From NCBI GenBank assembly GCA_003219335.1, contig QHOF01000018.1, positions 19,011 to 33,937 of the forward strand: 14,927 bases of DNA, written 5' to 3'. Made by a program: the position numbers and the translations under genes. Each line of letters begins with the position of its first letter. Positions within the stretch are counted from its first letter, which is position 1. The DNA comes from Verrucomicrobiota bacterium. Lineage in GTDB: Bacteria; Verrucomicrobiota; Verrucomicrobiia; Chthoniobacterales; UBA10450. Positions 8,179-14,927 of the stretch are shown here, in pieces. Below the pieces are notes generated by a model. That model did no database searches. It saw only the letters and a program-made list of their open reading frames with translations, and was not told the origin of the DNA.

Positions 8179-10137
8179 ATGAACTACACCCAACAAAATC
8201 GCGCAATGGAGGTCACGACTCCCGTAGGCACGGATAAGCTCTTGCTTATCGGATTCACGGGCCAGGAGTCGCTCTCGCGTCTGTTCAACTTTCACCTGGA
8301 TCTGATCGCCGAAAATGAGACGGATATCGCTTTCGACAAGCTGTTGGGCCAGAAAATTAACGTTCGGTTAGATTTATTGAACCGTGAGAAACGCTATTTC
8401 AGCGGCATCTGCAACCGCCTAAGCCAGGGCGAGAGAGACGAAGTCTTTACTCACTACCGTATGGAAGTTGTTCCCGAGCTCTGGAAGCTCACAAAGAAAG
8501 CGCAGAGCCGGATTTTTCAGCAGATGACCGTTCCCGACATTCTTAAGAAGGTGTTGGCCGGCCTGGATGTCACGTACGAGATCCAGGGCACATTTCATCC
8601 GCGCGACTTTTGCGTCCAATACCGCGAGACCGATTTCAATTTCGTCAGCCGGCTGATGGAAGAAGAAGGTATTTATTACTTTTTCAAGCACAGCGCCAAC
8701 GGCCACCAAATGGTAGTTGCCAATACAGCACAGAGCTATCCAGACTTGCCGGGCAAGAGTACCATCACCTACGAAGATGTCGAAGGTGGAACGCGCGAAG
8801 AAGATCGCATCTATGACTGGGAGAAAGCCCAGGAATGGCGCTCGGGAAAGTATACGCTCTGGGATCATTGTTTCGAGCTGCCCCATAAGCACCTCGAGGC
8901 CGAAGCCAATATCCTCGAAAGCGTTCAGGCGGGTCGAGTGAGCCATAAGCTCAAGGTCGGCGGCAACGACAAATTCGAGATTTATGATTATCCCGGGGAG
9001 TACGCGCAACGCTTCGATGGGATCGATCGAGGGGGCGGCGATCGGGCGGGCGACCTGCAGAAGATTTTCCAGGACAACAAGCGGACGACGGATATCCGGA
9101 TACAGGAAGAAGCAGTGCCAGGCCTAACGATACAGGGCGGCAGTAACTGCAGACATTTTGTCAGCGGATATAAGTTCACGCTCCAAAGACACTTCAATGC
9201 CAATGGCCAATACGTGCTCACCACGGTGGGCCATTCGGCGCGGCAGTCGGGCGACTATCGTTCGGATGGCGGCGATTTCCATTACAGCAACAGCTTTACT
9301 TGCGTACCTGCAGCGGTGCCGTTTCGGCCCCAGCGGTTAACGCCGAAACCGGTGGTGCAGGGTACCCAAACTGCCATCGTCGTCGGTCCCAAAGGCGAAG
9401 AAATTTTTACTGACAAATACGGCCGTGTGAAAGTGCAGTTTCACTGGGACCGCGAGGGCAAATTTGACGAGAATAGCTCCTGTTGGGTGCGGGTTGGAAC
9501 TTTGTTGGCGGGAAAACAGTGGGGCATGGTTCACATTCCCCGAATCGACCAGGAAGTCATCGTTGATTTCCTCGAAGGCGATCCAGACCAGCCGATTATT
9601 GTCGGCAGCGTTTACAACGCACGTGAAATGCCGCCTTACGCTCTGCCGGATAACAAGACGCAAACGGGCATCAAGAGCCGCAGCAGTAAGACCGGCAGCG
9701 CTGAGAACTTCAACGAGTTTCGCCTCGAAGATAAAAAAGGCCAAGAAGAAATCTACCTTCATGCTGAGAAAGATTGGAACATCAGGGTCGAAAACGATGA
9801 GAAAGAGTTAGTCGAGGCCAACCGGCACGCTTCCATCAACAAAAGCGACAGCAAAAAAATCGGCGGCACAAAGTCGGTAACGGTTGTCGGCGACGTTTTG
9901 GAATCGTTCAAGAGTAATCACAAAGAGACTGTCACTGCCGAGTACAGTCTCAAAGCAAACAAGATAATCGTCGAGGGGGAAATGGAGATTACTCTTAAGG
10001 TCGGTGGGAATTTCATCAAAATCGACATGACAGGGATTACCATCCAGGGCATGCCCATGACGAAAATTAATAGCGGGGGTGCCCCCGGAGTCAGCACGGT
10101 TATGGATGAGCCGGCGGAACCAGAGAAAGTGGATTAA
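8179..10137 (+). CDS. vgrG: T6SS spike protein TssI/VgrG
   Basis: The 652-residue protein is a T6SS VgrG, which forms the trimeric spike at the tip of the Hcp tube. The gp27-like region occupies about residues 1-370, with SRLFNFHLDLIAEN near the start and the hallmark FCVQYRETDFNFVSRLMEEEG, followed by IYYFF. The gp5-like OB fold is about 395-480 (KYGRVKVQFHWD, SCWVRVGTLLAGKQWG, IPRIDQEVIVDFLEGDPDQP, IIVGSVYNA). A gp5 C-terminal beta-helix (about 500-630) follows, with HAEKDWNIRVENDE. The protein ends soon after GITIQGMPMTKINSGG with a short acidic tail (DEPAEPEKVD), so it is a structural VgrG with no fused effector. The start has only a weak GAGAG-like site. It begins 59 bases after clpV and ends 14 bases before the TPR gene; that order suggests it is the cognate spike for the Rhs effector downstream. 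Confidence 0.95.
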   Translation: MNYTQQNRAMEVTTPVGTDKLLLIGFTGQESLSRLFNFHLDLIAENETDIAFDKLLGQKINVRLDLLNREKRYFSGICNRLSQGERDEVFTHYRMEVVPELWKLTKKAQSRIFQQMTVPDILKKVLAGLDVTYEIQGTFHPRDFCVQYRETDFNFVSRLMEEEGIYYFFKHSANGHQMVVANTAQSYPDLPGKSTITYEDVEGGTREEDRIYDWEKAQEWRSGKYTLWDHCFELPHKHLEAEANILESVQAGRVSHKLKVGGNDKFEIYDYPGEYAQRFDGIDRGGGDRAGDLQKIFQDNKRTTDIRIQEEAVPGLTIQGGSNCRHFVSGYKFTLQRHFNANGQYVLTTVGHSARQSGDYRSDGGDFHYSNSFTCVPAAVPFRPQRLTPKPVVQGTQTAIVVGPKGEEIFTDKYGRVKVQFHWDREGKFDENSSCWVRVGTLLAGKQWGMVHIPRIDQEVIVDFLEGDPDQPIIVGSVYNAREMPPYALPDNKTQTGIKSRSSKTGSAENFNEFRLEDKKGQEEIYLHAEKDWNIRVENDEKELVEANRHASINKSDSKKIGGTKSVTVVGDVLESFKSNHKETVTAEYSLKANKIIVEGEMEITLKVGGNFIKIDMTGITIQGMPMTKINSGGAPGVSTVMDEPAEPEKVD

Positions 10138-10151
10138 GCTCGCCGAGATTT

Positions 10152-11296
10152 ATGAATGTTTTCGGTTTAGTCGATGCGGCTTGCAAACAGCTCCGGGAAG
10201 ATCCCGGGCTGCGAATGCTACGGATTTTGGTTGAATCTGATCTCGACGAATTCTTCGCTCGCTGGTTGGAACAATGGGATCGCTCGGAGGAGAATGACCA
10301 GATCGTGCTGCGGTTAGACACGCCTTTTGTTGACCGGCGTAGTTACCCTCGTTCTATTTATGAGCAAATTTACCAGAACCGTTCTGAGTCCGCGGCCGCT
10401 TTGGCGGAGCAGAAAATTGAATTGCCCGACCCCGTTCCGTTCACTGAAGACTCTGACGGTGGTCAGAAGAGTTTAGTCGTGGAAGTGACGCAGCTTGGTG
10501 AGCGAGTGGAGCAGTTGGGCGCCCAGCTTGTTTTGGCTCTTGTGCCAAAGGAAATTGCCAATCCGCAAGAATGGTCCCGTCAGATAGAGGACTTGTTGAA
10601 GCGACTGAGCTCGAGTCTTGTCAAACTCGCGACTTACGATCGTCCGGAGGCATCGTATCACGAACGCCTTGTCGATCCGCGAAATCCCATTGCGGAAGGG
10701 ATCAAGACTATTTCGTTCAGAGCTGATCCCGAGTCACTTCAAGCCGAGTTGGAGAATGACCTCAAGAAACCACTGAAACCTCTCGAGCGGGTCAATACCT
10801 TTTTGATGCTCGCCGGTTTTGACGTTGGATTTGAGCACCTCGCTGAGACGGCCAACCGTTATATTCAGGCTATGCAATTCTGCCACGCCCCGGAGCTAAA
10901 AGCGCACGAAGCGGTCATTAATTACAATCTCGGGGGACTCAAACTAAGCCAAAGCGATCCAAAGTCAGCGATCGAACACTTCGAACGCGCAGGGCGCTCG
11001 CGACGAGTGCCGCCATGGCGATGGGCGAATGTCATGAAAAACTCGGCGACTCGAAGCAGGCTCTTCAATACTTCGAGGAAGGAGCCAGGCTCGCGAGCCT
11101 CGGTGGTTTTTGGCAGATGGCATCGCAAGCCAATCTTCGTTTGGGTCAAGCGCTTTCCAAATCGGGCCGCCACGAAGAAGCACGAAAGGCGCTATTAGCT
11201 GCGAAAGAGCAACTAGAAAAGCTCGGTGAGCCTCTCAAGGAGATGGCTCGCTCAATGCTTCAACCGATCGAAACCGAGCTGACGAAAGTTCGATAA
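10152..11296 (+). CDS. T6SS-associated TPR protein of unknown function, interrupted by a frameshift
   Basis: I do not recognise the family. The first frame runs from 10152 to a stop at 11198 (348 residues). Its TPR-like helix pair at residues about 252-280 (YNLGGLKLSQSDPKSAIEHFERA) breaks off into an Arg/Trp-rich tail typical of off-frame translation. The TPR pattern resumes at once in another frame: MAMGECHEKLGDSKQALQYF, then ANLRLGQALSKSGRHEEARKALL, ending at 11296. Restoring one base near 10992-10994 would give one protein of about 381 residues with a charged N-terminal part (1-110), a helical middle and at least three C-terminal TPR-like units. There is no signal peptide or membrane helix, so it should be cytoplasmic. 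It lies 14 bases after vgrG and 36 before the PAAR-Rhs gene, the place where effector adaptors usually sit. A chaperone or adaptor role is inference. The break may be an assembly error, a real mutation or, less likely, recoding. Confidence 0.7.
10986..10999 (+). other. Frameshift site in the TPR gene
   Basis: Frame 0 encodes TPR-like sequence up to the GCA codon at 10989-10991. From 10994 the frame one base back (GCG CTC GCG ACG) encodes Ala-Leu-Ala-Thr and the following TPR units. The GGG at 10992-10994 fits loss of one G from a GGGG run. No A-AAA-AAG-type slippery heptamer is present. Confidence 0.75.
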
Positions 11297-11332
11297 CAGC
11301 CCCCGCACTAAGAAGTCAGATTCAGACTCACC

Positions 11333-14300
11333 ATGGCAAAAGAAAGCCAGGCTTCCGGACAAGAAGGCGGCGGCGGATTTCTCGCCGCAATGGGCGAGGC
11401 GTCCATGAGCTTAGAAGCGGCGGGCGGCAGCCTCGTCTCGGGTATAGCCGCTGTCCTGCCGGCCTTTCCAGCAGCGCGCTTCACTGATCTCTCTCTCAAC
11501 ATCATGCATGGGCACCCCCACCCGCCGACTTTCGGCACTCCTCTGCCAAGCACCGGTCCTGTGCTTTCCATTCCTATCCTTTCGACGGCGTCTAGTGTTC
11601 TGATCAATGGCCTTACGGCCGCGCGGGCGGGCGACATGGGCATCGCCGCTTGGTGTGGCGGTTACTTTCCGATGTACGAAATTTTCACCGGCTCCTCCAA
11701 TGTCTACATCGAAAGTAGCCGTGCCAGCCGGATGATCATCGACTTTACAAAACACTGCATGTTCACGAGCCGACCGTCGCCGCCGCCGTCCGATCCGCCT
11801 GTCGGCAACTTCATAGGAAATCTTATTACCGGCAGCCCCAATGTGCAGATTGGCGGTGCGCCGATCCCGTCACTGTTTTCCATTTTTATGGGCGCTGCAA
11901 TGGCAGGGTTGGGAAAATTGGCGGGCAAAGCTCTCAAAGCAGTTGCGAAGGTGGCCAAGCCGCGGCTCGCGAAAGCATGGAAATTCATCAACTGCAAGGT
12001 TCTTCGCCGCGAACCTGTGAACATTGTCACTGGGGAAGTTGTTGTCGAACAACAAGACTTTGCGTTGCCTGGACGAATTCCACTTGAGTGGGACAGACGC
12101 TATGGTTCGCAGAATCCTCGGCGCGGAGTTTATGGATATGGTTGGGAAAGCCCGGCTGACGCGCGCCTCGAATTTGGAAACGACGGTACGGTTGCTTTCC
12201 ATGATGGCAACGGGGGGTATGCATTCTTTGAATCATTGCCAGCTACCGGCCCAGTGATGGACGAAGTCGATGGTGTAGTTCTCCGGCAGACTGATGATAC
12301 GTGGATCGTTCAAACTAAGAACGGTTTGGGTTATGAATTTGCGAAGGGCAGAGACGCAAACGAAGCTTTGGCTGTTAGTATAAGTGATTTGAGCGGGAAC
12401 TCGATAACCTTCATTCGCGATGGACGCGATCTGCGCGAAATTCGAGATGGGTCCGGACGCTATATTGAGGTTGTCAGCCGCAATGGCCTGATTGAGCAGA
12501 TGTTGCTCCATCATCCGAGGGAGCGGTCACCGCGGCTGCTGGTCCGCTATGCGTATAACGAGAATGACGACTTGGCGACCGTGTATGACGGTCTGGACGT
12601 ACCCTATCGATTTTTCTATAGCAATCACTGTTTAACCCAGCATACGGATCGTAACGGGCTGTCTTTCTATTATCAATACGACGAGCTTTCAACTAGTGGA
12701 CGTTGCATACGTTCGTTTGGTGACAATGGGTTGTATGATTCGAAGCTTGAATATTCTAGCACAACAACCATCGTCACGGACTCTTTGGGCCATGTCTGGA
12801 CCATAGAATGTGATCCTAGCCAACTTCCGATTAAGGAAATTGATCCTTTGGGCGGTGTGACGCTGTACGAGTACGATCAAGTTGGTCGGACAACGGCGGT
12901 TGTGGACCCCGACGGCAACCGAACTGAATATGCTTATGATGATCGCGGCAATCTGCTGAAACTGACTCGACCGGATGGCAAAACGATTATCACGGAGTTT
13001 GATGGTGCTAAGAATGCCGTGAAGATTACTGACCCAAATGGCACCGCGTGGGAACAGGAGTGGAATTCCAGGAAACTTCTCACTCGTCAGACGAGTCCAC
13101 TCGGCGCTGAATCTCGTTACGAATATGACAATCATGGTCAACTGATCCATTTCATAAATCCTCGTGGTGCGCGAACCGGGCTCGCCTTCGACGCGCACGG
13201 CAATCTGACGCACCTAACTGACGCGCTGGGTTATACGACCCAATTCTCCTATGACGCGATAGGGAACGTTACCGCCAAGACTGATCCGGTGGGCCAGCGC
13301 ACTCATTATACCTATGACCGGAAGGGCCGGCTCACGCAAACAGTACTGCCGAGCGGGGCGACGATTGGTTGCTCGTACGATGCCGAAGACAATCTCACCC
13401 TTTATCAAGATGAAAATGGTGCTGTCACACGTCTAGAATACTGCGGACTAGGCGAGGTTAAGCGCCGATTGCAACCCGACGGTCACACGGTCGAGTATCA
13501 ATACGATACTGAAGAGCAACTGATTGGCGTCATCAATCAGCGTGGTGAGCGGTACGAACTCAAGCGCGATCCCGTTGGCCGTATAGTCGAAGAGGTCGAC
13601 TATTGGAGGCAAGGGCGGCAGTACGCGTACTCAGCGGCCGGATACCTCCAGCAGAGTGTTGATCCGTTGGGCCATGTCATTGGCTACCAAACTGATCCGG
13701 TAGGACGCATTCTCAAAAAATTCCTGCCCGACCCTGCGCGCCCAAATGCTACGCAAGAAGAGACATTTAGCTATGACGCTAATGGCAATCTCACTGCTTG
13801 TGAAAACGACGCGATCCGCATCCAGCGGGAGTTCGACGCCGAAGGACGGCTGATCGAAGAGCGTCAGGGTGAAGACTGCGTTGTCTTAAACACCTATGAT
13901 CCTAACGGCAACAGAATCTCACGCGCCATATTTGTCCAGATCTCTGGCCAAAACTACAGGAACACCGTGCAGTTTCGTTTCGATGCCCTGGATCAAGCGA
14001 TTGCTGTGGAGGTCGACGGCCACGAACCTCTTCGACTTAGCCGTAATGCACTGGGGCAGGTTACCGAAGAGCGGTTGAGTCGCCAACTGCAGCGTCGTTT
14101 CTCGTACAATTCCGATGGTTATCTCACCGCTCAACAAGTCGTCAGCGATCTTCGGCCTCTCTTTGACCAGTCTTACACATACGACAAGGCAGGTAATCTA
14201 ATCGAAAAGCGCGACTCAGCGTACGGTACCGAGCGGTTTACGTACGATCCAGTGGGGAGACTAATTGCTCATGTTGATCCGCAACGACATCTGAAGCGCT

Positions 14301-14927
14301 ATCTCGCCGATCCAGCCGGCGATCGTCTGAGGACCCGCGTCATCGAGCGCGCCGCCGGGAACAATGGTGATGAGCAATGGGGTCGAGAAGGAGAATACGA
14401 AGGCATTTTCTATCGCTTCGACCGTGCCGGCAATCTGATTCGGCGTTCGAGTTCCGACGGAGAGACGCAGTTTTCTTGGGACGCGAGCCAACGTTTGATT
14501 GAAAGCACGACTAAGGGTCGGCCCACTATTTACCGTTACGACCCTTTGAGACGGCGGATAAGTAAGCAAACGGGAGGCACTGTCACCCAGTTCTATTGGG
14601 ACGGAGACGCGTTGCTTGGGGATGTGACGACTAACGATACCCAAGAACTGCAAAAATCGCGGTTTGTCCGAGAATGGATCTACTATCCCGAAACTTTCGA
14701 ACCTCTAGCTACACTTCGGTATCACGCCGCACCAGAACAGCAGGCGTCTAGTGGGTTTCGTGCCGAACTATATGTGTATCATAACGACCCAAACGGTTGC
14801 CCTACTCGGATGATGAGTCCAGAGGGAAGCCTCTTTTGGGGTGCACAGTACGATGCCTGGGGCGTGGTTGAACGATTGCTTGTCAATGTTGTCGACAACC
14901 CTCTGCGGCTACAGGGACAGTATCACG
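11333..14927 (+). CDS. PAAR-domain Rhs polymorphic toxin carrier, 3' end outside the window
   Basis: The frame is open from the ATG at 11333 to the right edge (at least 1198 residues). Residues about 50-142 form a PAAR-type spike cap. The likely metal ligands lie in MHGHPHPP (His59, His61, His63), Cys108 and TKHC (His141, Cys142). Hydrophobic stretches flank it at about 16-48 and 181-208. A DUF6531-type entry to the Rhs shell follows (REPVNIVTGEVVVEQQDF, then LPGRIPLEWDRRYGS, residues 227-258). YD/RHS repeats continue to the edge, which cuts the protein at PLRLQGQYH, just before the usual DxxGxxYNRYRYYDP core end. In this family the core forms a closed shell around a C-terminal toxin released by self-cleavage; that toxin, and any immunity gene, lie outside the window. 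The gene begins 36 bases after the TPR gene with a weak ribosome-binding site. PAAR plus the adjacent vgrG mark it as a T6SS effector rather than a wall-associated protein. Confidence 0.93.
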   Translation, partial: MAKESQASGQEGGGGFLAAMGEASMSLEAAGGSLVSGIAAVLPAFPAARFTDLSLNIMHGHPHPPTFGTPLPSTGPVLSIPILSTASSVLINGLTAARAGDMGIAAWCGGYFPMYEIFTGSSNVYIESSRASRMIIDFTKHCMFTSRPSPPPSDPPVGNFIGNLITGSPNVQIGGAPIPSLFSIFMGAAMAGLGKLAGKALKAVAKVAKPRLAKAWKFINCKVLRREPVNIVTGEVVVEQQDFALPGRIPLEWDRRYGSQNPRRGVYGYGWESPADARLEFGNDGTVAFHDGNGGYAFFESLPATGPVMDEVDGVVLRQTDDTWIVQTKNGLGYEFAKGRDANEALAVSISDLSGNSITFIRDGRDLREIRDGSGRYIEVVSRNGLIEQMLLHHPRERSPRLLVRYAYNENDDLATVYDGLDVPYRFFYSNHCLTQHTDRNGLSFYYQYDELSTSGRCIRSFGDNGLYDSKLEYSSTTTIVTDSLGHVWTIECDPSQLPIKEIDPLGGVTLYEYDQVGRTTAVVDPDGNRTEYAYDDRGNLLKLTRPDGKTIITEFDGAKNAVKITDPNGTAWEQEWNSRKLLTRQTSPLGAESRYEYDNHGQLIHFINPRGARTGLAFDAHGNLTHLTDALGYTTQFSYDAIGNVTAKTDPVGQRTHYTYDRKGRLTQTVLPSGATIGCSYDAEDNLTLYQDENGAVTRLEYCGLGEVKRRLQPDGHTVEYQYDTEEQLIGVINQRGERYELKRDPVGRIVEEVDYWRQGRQYAYSAAGYLQQSVDPLGHVIGYQTDPVGRILKKFLPDPARPNATQEETFSYDANGNLTACENDAIRIQREFDAEGRLIEERQGEDCVVLNTYDPNGNRISRAIFVQISGQNYRNTVQFRFDALDQAIAVEVDGHEPLRLSRNALGQVTEERLSRQLQRRFSYNSDGYLTAQQVVSDLRPLFDQSYTYDKAGNLIEKRDSAYGTERFTYDPVGRLIAHVDPQRHLKRYLADPAGDRLRTRVIERAAGNNGDEQWGREGEYEGIFYRFDRAGNLIRRSSSDGETQFSWDASQRLIESTTKGRPTIYRYDPLRRRISKQTGGTVTQFYWDGDALLGDVTTNDTQELQKSRFVREWIYYPETFEPLATLRYHAAPEQQASSGFRAELYVYHNDPNGCPTRMMSPEGSLFWGAQYDAWGVVERLLVNVVDNPLRLQGQYH
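12538..14578 (+). repeat. YD/RHS repeat region within the rhs gene
   Basis: Degenerate protein repeats of about 20 residues follow the pattern YDxxGxLxxxxxPxGxxxxY. Examples are YEYDQVGRTTAVVDPDGN, FSYDAIGNVTAKTDPVGQ, YTYDRKGRLTQTVLPSG and FTYDPVGRLIAHVDP. The DNA-level similarity is low apart from short pieces such as GATCCGGTGGG and TTGGGCCATGTC, so this is an old protein repeat, not a recent tandem duplication. Confidence 0.85.

Noticed and set aside
11015..11296. A separate 93-residue TPR gene starting at 11015
   Set aside because: Its TPR helices directly continue the pattern of the preceding frame, it lacks a ribosome-binding site, and it lies inside the first frame. A frameshift explains it better.
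11308..13408. Several minus-strand open frames opposite the rhs gene
   Set aside because: They lie entirely opposite a clearly coding Rhs frame, show no family motifs and are Arg/Ser/Pro-rich, as expected of antisense shadows.
12538..14578. Tandem repeats that could suggest a CRISPR array or minisatellite
   Set aside because: The repetition is at protein level (YD/RHS motifs) in one continuous open frame, with no identical direct repeats and spacers.

Overview
The window carries the baseplate, disaggregase and spike part of a type VI secretion system (T6SS) gene cluster, all on the + strand. A PAAR-Rhs polymorphic toxin carrier runs off the right edge. The organism is a diderm (Gram-negative) bacterium, because a T6SS needs an outer membrane. 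Base composition is moderately GC-rich, with tight operons and overlapping genes. The proteins look like those of soil or sediment lineages outside the well-studied Enterobacteria and Pseudomonas, but the phylum cannot be settled from this sequence alone.

Layout. Bases 1-1079 hold the C-terminal part of a protein whose regulatory and winged-helix domains resemble bacterial protein-lysine methyltransferases; its catalytic domain should lie left of the window. A YkgJ-type cysteine-cluster protein follows (1145-1945). After a 128-base gap holding a small hairpin and a weak promoter-like sequence come tssE (2074-2565), tssF (2565-4385), tssG (4349-5434), tssH/clpV (5450-8119) and tssI/vgrG (8179-10137). 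Then come a TPR protein of unrecognised family, split by a one-base frameshift (10152-11296), and a large PAAR-DUF6531-Rhs gene (11333 to the edge). The window stops just before the conserved end of the Rhs core, so the toxin domain that defines the effector is not visible.

How the parts fit. TssE, TssF and TssG form the baseplate wedge. VgrG is the spike trimer, and the PAAR domain of the Rhs protein caps it so that the Rhs cage with its toxin is fired with the spike. ClpV recycles the contracted sheath. The sheath (tssB/tssC), hcp, the tssJ/L/M membrane complex, tssK and tssA are not in this window and must be elsewhere if the system works. No recognisable Eag (DUF1795), DUF4123 or DUF2169 adaptor lies between vgrG and rhs. 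The TPR protein occupies exactly that slot and is the best candidate here for an undescribed loading factor. Its frameshift is either a sequence error or a real inactivation.

I saw no tRNA, rRNA, CRISPR array, insertion sequence or convincing rho-independent terminator. All intergenic gaps are under 130 bases.
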